A program made the translations under genes and the position numbers. A DNA stretch of 64,000 nucleotides from Flavobacteriaceae bacterium. Lineage in GTDB: Bacteria; Bacteroidota; Bacteroidia; Flavobacteriales; Flavobacteriaceae. Under the pieces are notes generated by a model. The model was not told the origin of the DNA and did no database searches. It was given only the letters and a program-made list of their open reading frames with translations. How positions within the stretch are numbered: position 1 is the first letter of the stretch; each line of letters begins with the position of its first letter. Of this stretch, positions 17,167 to 24,990 are shown one piece after another. The stretch is from assembly GCA_002746415.1 (NCBI GenBank), contig NVXD01000018.1, forward strand, positions 157,672-221,671, given 5' to 3'.

Positions 17167-17619
17167 ATGAATACATTAAAAGTAGGGGATAAGGTAGCTG
17201 AATTTTCAGTAAAGGACCAAGACGGCAATATCGTTTCATTAGAAGACTATAAAGGAAAAAAATTGATTGTATTTTTCTACCCTAAAGCCAACACACCGGG
17301 TTGTACAGTGGAAGCATGTAATCTTAGAGATCATTACGAAGAACTTCAAAATGCTGGATATGAGCTTCTTGGAGTAAGTGCAGACTCTCAAAAAAAGCAA
17401 GCCAGTTTTAGGAATAAATTTAACTTCCCTTTTCCATTATTGGCGGACGAAGACCATACCGTACTCAATATTTTTGGCGTTTGGGGACTTAAAAAATTTA
17501 TGGGTAGGGAATTTGACGGAATTCATAGAAAGACATTTGTAATTGATGAAAATGGAACAATTACCAAAGTTATTGATAAGGTTAAGACAAAAGACCATGC
17601 GCAACAATTATTGGAATAA
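17167..17619 (+). CDS. bcp: Thioredoxin-dependent thiol peroxidase (Bcp/PrxQ)
   Basis: A 150-residue peroxiredoxin reducing hydrogen and organic peroxides in the cytoplasm with electrons from thioredoxin. The signature YPKANTPGCTVEACNLRD places the peroxidatic Cys at 46 and a second Cys at 51, the usual spacing for atypical two-Cys Bcp enzymes. Length is normal for the family. It is divergent from nth, a common arrangement in Flavobacteriia, and is followed by its own terminator. Confidence 0.95.
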   Translation: MNTLKVGDKVAEFSVKDQDGNIVSLEDYKGKKLIVFFYPKANTPGCTVEACNLRDHYEELQNAGYELLGVSADSQKKQASFRNKFNFPFPLLADEDHTVLNIFGVWGLKKFMGREFDGIHRKTFVIDENGTITKVIDKVKTKDHAQQLLE

Positions 17620-17622
17620 AAA

Positions 17623-17649
17623 ATCCTCACATTGTGAGGCTTTTTTATT
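17623..17649 (+). terminator. Rho-independent terminator after bcp
   Basis: CCTCAC and GTGAGG pair around a short loop and are followed by a T-rich run. An A-run on the left side lets it also serve the convergent gene ending at 17668. Confidence 0.75.
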
Positions 17650-17667
17650 TATAATACGATAAAAGCT

Positions 17668-19122
17668 TTATTCTTCATTCTGTATTACTGGTTTTTTTTG
17701 AAATAAATGCTCTTTTTTAATAATTTGTGAAATCCCTTCTGGTAGCATTTCTTCCCAGCCTTCTTCACCATTGGAGATTTTCTTAAGGACATCCCTAGAA
17801 AAAACATGCATGATTTCTGGATCATAATCAATAATGTCCATAACCTTACTGTTATACTTAAAAAATTTATATAATTCCTTCATTCTGGGGTGCACTTGAA
17901 TATTATTACTGGTCATAATTTGCCCAGTTTCATTATTCTTCATTGGATAGAGGTAGACTCTAAGGTTTTTAAAGAATAATTTTCCAAATGCCTCCAATAT
18001 GCCACCACTTAAATGCTTGTAATATTGTTCGTCAAATATATCTACCAAATTATTGACGCCCATGGTAAGTCCGATTCTCTTTTTGGTATAATTATTAAAA
18101 TATTCTACCAATTTATAATATTCTTGAAATTTGGATATCATTACTGTATGCCCTAAAGAGCATAATAATTTGGCCCTGTCCATAAAATCCTGCTCATCTA
18201 TTTCACCTGAGGCTTTTAAATTGGAAAGGGTTATTTCAAAAATAACTATGGTTTTTGCCTCTACAACTGTTTGCTCCCTTATAAAAATATCATAAGATTT
18301 TTCAAGCATGTCTACATTGACCTTGGTTACCGGTCTAAAACTTCCCCTTAAGGCGAGAATGTTCTTTTTGTACAAAATTGCAGCCGGTAAGAGGTTGTTG
18401 CCATCTGGACCAAACATAACCGCATCGGTCATATCATTCTTAATAAGTTGAAGGCTAATCAACCTATTGTCCACATTCTTAAAATTAGGACCTGAGAAGT
18501 TTACCATGTCAATTTCCACAGTATCCGTATCTATATGGTCATATAAATATTTAATTAATTTCCTTGGCTTATTGTATTTGTAAAAAGCGCCATAAATAAG
18601 ATTAACACCCATTATTCCGAGCGTTTCTTGTTGCAACCTAGCTTCGTTCTGCTTAAAGCGCACATGTAAGATTATCTCATCATATTCTTTTTGGTTCTGG
18701 TCTAACTGAAACCGTAGCCCTACCCATCCATGACCTTTATATCTTTTAGAAAAATCTATGGTAGCCACAGTATTGGCATAGGAAAAGAAAAGCCTATCTG
18801 GCTGGTCTTCCCGGTTAATACGTTCTTCCATGAGTCGCATTTCGTGGGAAAGCATTTTCTTTAGCCTTGATTGTGATACATATCTATTATTATCTTCAAC
18901 CCCATATATAGCATCACTAAAATCTTTGTCATAGGCGCTCATTGCTTTAGCAATGGTACCAGAAGCACCACCCGACCTAAAGAAATGCCGAGCTGTTTCT
19001 TGTCCAGCCCCAATTTCTGCAAATGTTCCGTAAATATTTGGGTTTAGATTTATCCTAAGCGTTTTTGCTTTTATGGAAGGGACGTTTTCAAAACCTACAT
19101 CCTTTTTTAAGACTGAAGCCAT
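17668..19122 (-). CDS. Conserved protein of unknown function (484 aa)
   Basis: A 484-residue, apparently cytoplasmic protein without signal peptide or clear membrane helices. The N-terminus includes NPNIYGTFAEIGAGQETARH and FRSGGASGTIAKAMSAYDKD, Gly-rich stretches that look conserved. Related proteins in databases carry inconsistent names, such as nicotinate-nucleotide adenylyltransferase or TonB receptor; I see neither an (H/T)xGH nucleotidyltransferase motif nor a beta-barrel signature, so I would not use them. It is followed by the bcp terminator and divergent from the MBL-fold gene. A -7-like element (19142-19149) lies upstream. Confidence 0.7.
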   Translation of the reverse strand: MASVLKKDVGFENVPSIKAKTLRINLNPNIYGTFAEIGAGQETARHFFRSGGASGTIAKAMSAYDKDFSDAIYGVEDNNRYVSQSRLKKMLSHEMRLMEERINREDQPDRLFFSYANTVATIDFSKRYKGHGWVGLRFQLDQNQKEYDEIILHVRFKQNEARLQQETLGIMGVNLIYGAFYKYNKPRKLIKYLYDHIDTDTVEIDMVNFSGPNFKNVDNRLISLQLIKNDMTDAVMFGPDGNNLLPAAILYKKNILALRGSFRPVTKVNVDMLEKSYDIFIREQTVVEAKTIVIFEITLSNLKASGEIDEQDFMDRAKLLCSLGHTVMISKFQEYYKLVEYFNNYTKKRIGLTMGVNNLVDIFDEQYYKHLSGGILEAFGKLFFKNLRVYLYPMKNNETGQIMTSNNIQVHPRMKELYKFFKYNSKVMDIIDYDPEIMHVFSRDVLKKISNGEEGWEEMLPEGISQIIKKEHLFQKKPVIQNEE

Positions 19123-19141
19123 TCTATATGTTTTGCTTTGG

Positions 19142-19149
19142 CAAAGTTA
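19142..19149 (-). promoter_or_regulatory. Predicted -7 element for the 484-aa protein gene
   Basis: On the minus strand this reads TAACTTTG, matching TAnnTTTG, about 20 bases upstream of the start at 19122. No clear -33 element was seen. Confidence 0.4.
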
Positions 19150-19183
19150 CTAAGATCATCTAATCTTTTAATTAAATATGTTA

Positions 19184-19191
19184 TAAATTTG
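19184..19191 (+). promoter_or_regulatory. Predicted -7 element for the MBL-fold gene
   Basis: TAAATTTG matches TAnnTTTG and ends only 6 bases before the ATG at 19198. The predicted transcript start would coincide with the start codon, so the mRNA could be leaderless. Confidence 0.4.
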
Positions 19192-19197
19192 ACTTAA

Positions 19198-19974
19198 ATG
19201 GGGAATGAGGTTAAAATTACTTTTCTGGGAACGGGCACATCCCAAGGAATTCCGGTTATAGGAAGCAATCACCCAGTTTGTTTAAGCAAAAATCCAAAGG
19301 ATAAACGTCTGCGAGTATCTGTTATGGTTTCTTGGGATGATTATAATTATGTAATTGATTGTGGTCCAGATTTCAGGCAGCAAATGCTTACACATAAAGT
19401 GACCAAAATGGACGGTATACTTTTTACCCACGAGCATGCAGATCATACCTCCGGGATAGATGATATACGCCCATTTTTTTTTAGACAAGGTGATATTCCT
19501 ATTTATGCTCACAAACAAGTAGTAGCTTCCTTAAAACATAGGTTCGATTATATTTTTGCCAATAAAAATAGATACCCAGGTGCTCCAGCAGTGCAAGTGA
19601 ACCTAGTTGATAACAACCATCCTTTTAAATTGGGAAATATGGAGGTAATCCCTGTTGAAGCCTATCATAATAGGTTACAAGTGTTTGGTTATAGAATTCA
19701 GGATTTTGCATATTTAACTGACATAAAAACTATTTCTGATCAAGAAATTGAGAAAATAAAAGGCGTTAAGGTGTTGACAGTAAATGCCTTGAGAGTGGAG
19801 CCCCATCATTCTCATTTTAATTTGGAAGAGGCACTTCATTTTATTGAAAAGGTAAAACCTGAAAAGGCCTACTTAACACATATTAGTCATATGCTGGGTT
19901 TTCATGATGAAGTAGAGAAAAAATTGCCAAATAATGTACATTTGGCTTATGATAATTTAATTATAAATATATAG
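19198..19974 (+). CDS. MBL-fold metallo-hydrolase (PhnP-like)
   Basis: A 258-residue metallo-beta-lactamase-fold enzyme. The metal motif is THEHADH with His78, His80, Asp82 and His83. Further ligands are likely in VEAYHNR, YLTDIK and HISHMLG. The opening FLGTGTSQGIP is characteristic of the PhnP-like branch (phosphoribosyl 1,2-cyclic phosphate phosphodiesterase and relatives). No phosphonate genes are nearby, so the substrate is uncertain. The following small gene starts 3 bases after its stop, pointing to an operon. Confidence 0.87.
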   Translation: MGNEVKITFLGTGTSQGIPVIGSNHPVCLSKNPKDKRLRVSVMVSWDDYNYVIDCGPDFRQQMLTHKVTKMDGILFTHEHADHTSGIDDIRPFFFRQGDIPIYAHKQVVASLKHRFDYIFANKNRYPGAPAVQVNLVDNNHPFKLGNMEVIPVEAYHNRLQVFGYRIQDFAYLTDIKTISDQEIEKIKGVKVLTVNALRVEPHHSHFNLEEALHFIEKVKPEKAYLTHISHMLGFHDEVEKKLPNNVHLAYDNLIINI

Positions 19975-19977
19975 TTG

Positions 19978-20472
19978 ATGAGAGGTAAAATATTTTTATA
20001 CTTGTTTGTATTCGTTTCTTTAATAGCACTTTATCTATTTGTAAGTTCTGGTAAGATGGTTGCTGAAAAAACCGATAGAATAGAAAAGTTAAAAACCCAA
20101 ATAGGTACATTAGAAGATTCTGTACAAACTTTACAGCTCAAGGTATTGGATATGCAATATTTCTCTTTGGAAAACAATGATGATGCTTTGGCTTATTATG
20201 AACATTTAAATCTTAAAGATCCTTCATTGTATATTTCTGATAAATTATTAGAAACTAATGAAAAGAAAGGGGACAACCCATTGATTCCATATGCAGGAAT
20301 GGAAGGTGATTTTAAAATCAATAAAATTAAAATGCTAAATCACAAATGGATTATTGCCGATTTTTCAGACGGGAAATATTGGGGAGAAATTCTGGTGAAG
20401 TACGAATTAAAAGATGATATGGCTGTAGATTTTACTTTAATTGACCATTTACTGTATACACGGAGCAATTAA
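19978..20472 (+). CDS. Membrane-anchored coiled-coil protein of unknown function
   Basis: A 164-residue protein. I use the ATG at 19978; the TTG one codon earlier is less likely. An N-terminal transmembrane helix (about 5-24) precedes a coiled-coil segment (about 30-60, Lys/Glu/Leu heptads around IEKLKTQIGTLEDSVQTLQL), then a soluble domain with WIIADFSDGKYWGEILVKYE. Topology suggests a periplasmic C-terminus. It follows the MBL-fold gene directly. Its stop codon overlaps the stop of the convergent esterase gene within one TTAA. No family was recognised. Confidence 0.7.
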   Translation: MRGKIFLYLFVFVSLIALYLFVSSGKMVAEKTDRIEKLKTQIGTLEDSVQTLQLKVLDMQYFSLENNDDALAYYEHLNLKDPSLYISDKLLETNEKKGDNPLIPYAGMEGDFKINKIKMLNHKWIIADFSDGKYWGEILVKYELKDDMAVDFTLIDHLLYTRSN

Positions 20473-21128
20473 GTTTTTTGTTCCAACCACTTCTTAAAGG
20501 AGTAAAAGTTTTGTGGGGATACTCCATGGCCAATTGGGAATTCTTCATACTGATGTTTAATGCCCAGTTTTTTTAGAAATTCTGGAGCTTTTTGAGCCCA
20601 TTCTACAGGAATCACTTGGTCTACGGATCCATGTGATGCATATATGCTTAAGTCATTAAATGCGTTATTTTCATAGTTATCTACAAGAATATTTTCATTG
20701 ATATAACCACTTAGAGCAATAATGTTTTTTATTTTATTGGGAAAAGATAACCCAATGGCATAACTTAAAATAGTGCCTTGACTAAAGCCTAACAATGTAA
20801 TATTAGCTGTATCTAAATGATAGGTAGCACAGGCTTCATCTATAAAAGCAGCAATTTTAGTGCGAGATTCCACTGCCTGTTCTTCATCACTCCATTTTCC
20901 TTTTTCAGCATCAAAATTAATGGCATACCAAGCATAGCCATAAGGCTGTAGGTTATAGGGCGCTCTCATAGAGATGATGCAAAATTCCTCAGGTAATTCA
21001 TTGGCAAATGAGAAAAGATCATCTTCATTACTGCCATAACCATGAAGCATGAATATGACAGGGGGTTTTCCATCTTTCAATGTTGATGGGCGAATAATGT
21101 GTTCTAAGGATAGGGGAGCGGTAGTCAT
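20469..21128 (-). CDS. Alpha/beta hydrolase (phospholipase/carboxylesterase family)
   Basis: A 219-residue serine esterase of the Abhydrolase_2 (carboxylesterase/LysoPLA) type. The nucleophile elbow GFSQG holds Ser116. The Asp is likely in ASHGSVDQVIP and the His in FPIGHGVSPQ, completing a triad. The oxyanion region is FMLHGYGSNEDD. There is no signal peptide, so it is cytoplasmic. It ends the minus-strand run that begins at 24691, one base after the small membrane protein gene. Natural substrate unknown. Confidence 0.85.
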   Translation of the reverse strand: MTTAPLSLEHIIRPSTLKDGKPPVIFMLHGYGSNEDDLFSFANELPEEFCIISMRAPYNLQPYGYAWYAINFDAEKGKWSDEEQAVESRTKIAAFIDEACATYHLDTANITLLGFSQGTILSYAIGLSFPNKIKNIIALSGYINENILVDNYENNAFNDLSIYASHGSVDQVIPVEWAQKAPEFLKKLGIKHQYEEFPIGHGVSPQNFYSFKKWLEQKT

Positions 21129-21129
21129 A

Positions 21130-21453
21130 TTAAGGGATAAATGTGAACCATTTTTGAAAGTAACTTCCCAAAATGGGTACTTCTTGTTCTTTGTTGCTTA
21201 ATGCGCCTACAAATCCATAAACCCACAATACGATATAAAAAGTATACAAGCCATACCAAGCATAATCATTGTACCATTGGCTTAAAAAAAGAGCGCAACC
21301 TAAAAAAATTAAGTGTAATCCAAATGCTTGTCTTGTATGAAAGCGCGCAAACTTATGTTTGGGATCTGAATTCATGCTAATAGCAATGAGCGCACCAACG
21401 ATTGTTAAGTATGCAATAACGGCAGTAGTTTTACCCGCTTTGGTATCGGTCAT
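21130..21453 (-). CDS. Small polytopic membrane protein (DUF4870/Tic20-like)
   Basis: A 107-residue protein with three hydrophobic segments and the motif HKFARFHTRQAFGLHL. Similar motifs mark DUF4870/Tic20-like bacterial proteins, some of which are labelled import component proteins by homology to the chloroplast Tic20. The bacterial function is not established. It lies between the dihydroorotase-like gene and the esterase in the same operon, separated from the latter by one base. Confidence 0.7.
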   Translation of the reverse strand: MTDTKAGKTTAVIAYLTIVGALIAISMNSDPKHKFARFHTRQAFGLHLIFLGCALFLSQWYNDYAWYGLYTFYIVLWVYGFVGALSNKEQEVPILGSYFQKWFTFIP

Positions 21454-21515
21454 AAATAAACTTAGATAGAATTAATAATTTGTATTGTTCAATGCTTACA
21501 AGGCCCTAAAGATAC

Positions 21516-22769
21516 TTAATTTATAATTTGATTATTAGCAACAACTCCAAGAGCTTTACCTTTTAAGCCAACACCTAAGAACATGCTGTTTTTAGAAGTA
21601 GAGTGCATATGTTCTTTGGTGAATTTATATGCTATATCTGGATCAAACAGGGTGATGTTAGCCACTTCTCCTTCTGCAATTTTCTGTGCTGTAATACCAT
21701 ATAAGTCTTTGTTCTTTGTAAGCAATTCAATGGTTTTTTCTAATCCGAATAGTTGGGTTAGAATTCCAAAAGCATTTTCTAATCCTATGGTACCATAAGT
21801 TGCATTATCAAATTCTACTTGTTTTAATTCAATGTTTAACGGAGTATGGTCTGTGGTTACAAAATCTATAATACCATCTTTTACACCTTTTATAAGTGAT
21901 TTTATATCATTTTTGGTTCTAAGAGGAGGCATTACCTTGTAGTTAGAGTCAAACTCTTCCAAGACTTCATCAGTAAACCATAAATTGTGGATTGCCACGC
22001 TACAACTTACATGTAAGCCTTTCTTTTTGGCTTCGGATATTAATTTTACTGAATTAGAGGTAGAAATGGTAGGTATATGTAGTTTACCACCTGTGTATTC
22101 CAGAATAAAAAGGTCTCTTGCAATTTGAAGCTCTTCAGCCAAAGCCGGAATTCCTTTAAGACCAAGGGTAGTTGACACTTCTCCTTCATTTACGTTTCCT
22201 TTTCCCGCGATTCCTGTATCCAGTGGAAAAGAATACACCAACCCATCAAAGTTCTGGGCATAAAGCAATGCTATTTTTACTAAGTTGGAATTTTTGGTTG
22301 GGCTTTTATAATCATAGAACCCCACGGCTCCAGCATTTTTCATATCATAAAGTTCCGCTAAATCCTTGCCTTCTCCATTAGAAGTCAACATTCCCAAAGG
22401 ATGCAATTTCGTTGCCTGTCCCAGAGCGGTATTTTTCAGAAAAACAATATTGGAACTACTATCAGGCACAGGATTACTGTTGGAATTAAGGACTATATCC
22501 GTAAAGCCACTCTTTGCAGCGACAATAAGACCACTGGCAATAGTTTCTCTTTCCTCGTATCCTGGTTCTCCAAAACTAACACTAGTATCTAGCCAACCTT
22601 GAGATATGTGCAAATTTTTATAGTCAAAAACTTGCGTTTTACCAGTAGGCTGAATTTTTGCTGCTATTTTTTCAATAACACCATTTTTAATGAGAATATC
22701 GCGCTTTTTTTGATGCAATGAGGTATTGCTCTTGTCAATGATTGTTGCCGATTTTAGGAGTATATTCAT
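21516..22769 (-). CDS. Dihydroorotase-like protein, probably non-catalytic
   Basis: A 417-residue amidohydrolase-fold protein with the length and overall order of class I dihydroorotase (PyrC). The family metal motif DxHxHxR is replaced by DTSVSFGEPG at residues 61-70, and the second His motif is degenerate (LHIPTIST where HICHxST is expected). The C-terminal TTDHTP is kept. The zinc site therefore appears lost, as in inactive pDHO partners of aspartate transcarbamoylase. It may be structural or regulatory in pyrimidine synthesis. Its start overlaps the end of the BatA-like gene by 4 bases. Confidence 0.82.
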   Translation of the reverse strand: MNILLKSATIIDKSNTSLHQKKRDILIKNGVIEKIAAKIQPTGKTQVFDYKNLHISQGWLDTSVSFGEPGYEERETIASGLIVAAKSGFTDIVLNSNSNPVPDSSSNIVFLKNTALGQATKLHPLGMLTSNGEGKDLAELYDMKNAGAVGFYDYKSPTKNSNLVKIALLYAQNFDGLVYSFPLDTGIAGKGNVNEGEVSTTLGLKGIPALAEELQIARDLFILEYTGGKLHIPTISTSNSVKLISEAKKKGLHVSCSVAIHNLWFTDEVLEEFDSNYKVMPPLRTKNDIKSLIKGVKDGIIDFVTTDHTPLNIELKQVEFDNATYGTIGLENAFGILTQLFGLEKTIELLTKNKDLYGITAQKIAEGEVANITLFDPDIAYKFTKEHMHSTSKNSMFLGVGLKGKALGVVANNQIIN

Positions 22770-24691
22770 TTAAAAACTTTTTGTATAAAAATTTCAATCA
22801 GTATAAAAAGCAATGCTAAAATAACAAACCATTTCCAAAGGTCTGTAACCCTATTGTCATTTTTCAACTCATTAAAAAGATTGGTAATGGAACTTTGCTT
22901 AGATACTGCATCTAATGTATTGATGTCTAAATATGTCAAATCGCTTTCAATTCTTGAATGATTAAAGCTTATGTTTTTTAATACCGCTTCTCCATTTTGA
23001 ATACTATAGGTCCCATTCTTTTCAATATTTTCATTGAATAACAAAGTAACTTTATTAGCGTATGATTGTTGTTGAGGAATAAATTCATACGCCCCTTGTA
23101 CAAGCTTTAAAATATTATCTTTTGCCAGCGTAATGGGAATATCTGTATTTGAAACAGCTTCTATTACAGTATATAGCTTCGATGATTTAAGGCTATTGGC
23201 GCCCATATTATAAAATGTAGGTACTATTAGTGGTGAGCCCTTAAAGTTTGTATTGTTTTTTGTAAGTGAGCTAGTAAAAACATACAAGCCATTTGCGCCT
23301 GTCAAGAAAGCATCCCCGTTTTCAAAAGAGAGTATTTTGGGCAATGAAGAACTTATTTTATAATATTGTGAAATACTGGGATATTGAAAATTGGTTACCT
23401 TTTTTTCAAATACATCTGCATACAATTGGTGGGAGAAATTGATATTGGTTACGTTCTGGGTGCCCAAGATTGGTTCTCCAAATGAGGTGTTGTTACTACC
23501 AATGGTCAATTGATTGTAGGATGCAATGTTTGTTGTTACTGATGGGATGATAACTAAGTGGCCTCCATTGCTTTTAAAAGACCTTAATGCATTTTGAAGT
23601 GAATTTGAAATTGCGATTAACTCATTTAAGACAATTAAATGCTGTCCTTCTATGATGCTATAATTTAAATTTTGTTGGGTATTGGAGGTATATTGAAATT
23701 CATCTTCGGTAAAAATCCGTTCAAGGAAGCCTGATGCTGCTTCTGATATAACCAATACCTTAATTTTTTCTTTTTTATTGATATTGAAATAAAGCGTATT
23801 GTCATAAATTAATCCATTATCAGACACCTCAATTTTACCATTAATAATTTCATTTCTGGGCAAGGTAAAAATGACATTTGCCTTTTTATTCACATCAAAA
23901 CTAGCAGCAGTTTTGGCAATTAAATTTACATTGTCATATAAGGAAACGGGTGTGTTTTCTATTGTACTGGCACTAGAAAGCTCCACAGTAAGTTCAATAC
24001 TGTTGGCTTGTGTGGAACTAATGTAAGCGGTGTCAATTGCAATATTCTCCTTTTTTTCGGGTAAAATTTGCACTAAATGCTTCTGAACACCCGTGGTGAT
24101 TGTATCCTTGTTGTTGGAACCTATACGTTGTTGGAAATCAGAAATCAGGATTAGGTTTTTTATAACCGCCTGATTTTTGGAAAAAAGCGTATTTGCCTTT
24201 AATTCCACTTCATTTAATTCCAATTGTTTTGTGGCAAATGGTAAAGACAATAAATCATTCTGAATATCTTTTAGTTCCACATCCTTAAAAACACGATCAT
24301 TGGTGAAAAGTGAAAATGTATGCTCTTTTGGAATAGCCTTTATTAATTCCTGTACGGCGTCCTCTAACAAGGAGGTGGTTGTGTTTTTGGCTTGCATGCT
24401 AAAGGAGTCATCCAAATAGATAACCGTTTCTTTTTTTGCAAGTGCTGTTTCTTCAGCAAAAAAGGGTTGGGCAAATGCCAATATCAACGCAACCATGAGC
24501 AATAGCCTGGTAAACAGTAATAACCATTTTTTTAAGCTATTGCTTTTACGTGATTCTACAACTACTTTTTGCAACAACTTTACGTTGGTGAAAGGTGTTT
24601 TTTTAAATCTACGGAGTTGAAAAAGATGGATAAATAGCGGAATGAGTAGTAAGAATAAGGCCCAAAGGAGTTCTGGATGTTTAAACTGCAT
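22766..24691 (-). CDS. BatA-type membrane protein with vWA-like domain
   Basis: A 641-residue protein starting with HPELLWALFLLLIPLFIHLF and a second helix (about 57-77), the double-transmembrane BatA N-terminal domain (PF07584/TIGR02226). A vWA-like region follows (VIYLDDSFSMQ, with a DxSxS-like metal site altered to DDSFS), then a long extracytoplasmic part and one C-terminal helix (about 620-637) ending in a short basic tail. Such proteins are found across Bacteroidota; aerotolerance roles proposed for Bat proteins are not proven for this branch. It heads the five-gene minus-strand run to 20469. Confidence 0.85.
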   Translation of the reverse strand: MQFKHPELLWALFLLLIPLFIHLFQLRRFKKTPFTNVKLLQKVVVESRKSNSLKKWLLLFTRLLLMVALILAFAQPFFAEETALAKKETVIYLDDSFSMQAKNTTTSLLEDAVQELIKAIPKEHTFSLFTNDRVFKDVELKDIQNDLLSLPFATKQLELNEVELKANTLFSKNQAVIKNLILISDFQQRIGSNNKDTITTGVQKHLVQILPEKKENIAIDTAYISSTQANSIELTVELSSASTIENTPVSLYDNVNLIAKTAASFDVNKKANVIFTLPRNEIINGKIEVSDNGLIYDNTLYFNINKKEKIKVLVISEAASGFLERIFTEDEFQYTSNTQQNLNYSIIEGQHLIVLNELIAISNSLQNALRSFKSNGGHLVIIPSVTTNIASYNQLTIGSNNTSFGEPILGTQNVTNINFSHQLYADVFEKKVTNFQYPSISQYYKISSSLPKILSFENGDAFLTGANGLYVFTSSLTKNNTNFKGSPLIVPTFYNMGANSLKSSKLYTVIEAVSNTDIPITLAKDNILKLVQGAYEFIPQQQSYANKVTLLFNENIEKNGTYSIQNGEAVLKNISFNHSRIESDLTYLDINTLDAVSKQSSITNLFNELKNDNRVTDLWKWFVILALLFILIEIFIQKVFK

Positions 24692-24990
24692 TCCTTAATT
24701 TGATTTGGCAAATATACTTCAAAAGTTATAGAGATGAAAGTTCCTTGATATAAGTTTAAGAATTGAGATGTTAAAAGGCTTATTATGAAGTATGAAATAT
24801 GATTTTCGAAGTACGCAAGATGAAATAAGATTGTCGAAGTGCGAAGTTTGGCATTGAGTTCATTTCGAAATTCTAACTTCTAACCTCTTATAATGAAGTA
24901 CGAAGTATGATTTTAGAAGTACGAAGTGCGGTATTGAGTTGCTAACCTCTAACCTCTAACTTCTCACTTTCAACTTCTAATTATTTTTTT
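24692..24990. repeat. Intergenic degenerate heptanucleotide repeat region
   Basis: No gene here. Bases 24787-24977 consist largely of 7-base units. GAAGTAC/GAAGTAT-like units change to TTCTAAC/TAACCTC-like units on the same strand. The pattern occurs twice, the second copy starting 108 bases after the first (CTTATTATGAAG at 24779, CTTATAATGAAG at 24887). A similar 7-base-phased stretch lies at 35757-35889. Confidence 0.65.

Noticed and set aside
20469..20472. Overlapping stops in TTAA (also 61501-61504)
   Set aside because: Convergent genes sharing TTAA at their ends is a simple packing effect of compact genomes, not evidence of regulation.
24779..24977. CRISPR array
   Set aside because: Repeats are degenerate 7-base units without separate spacers of constant length, and there are no cas genes.
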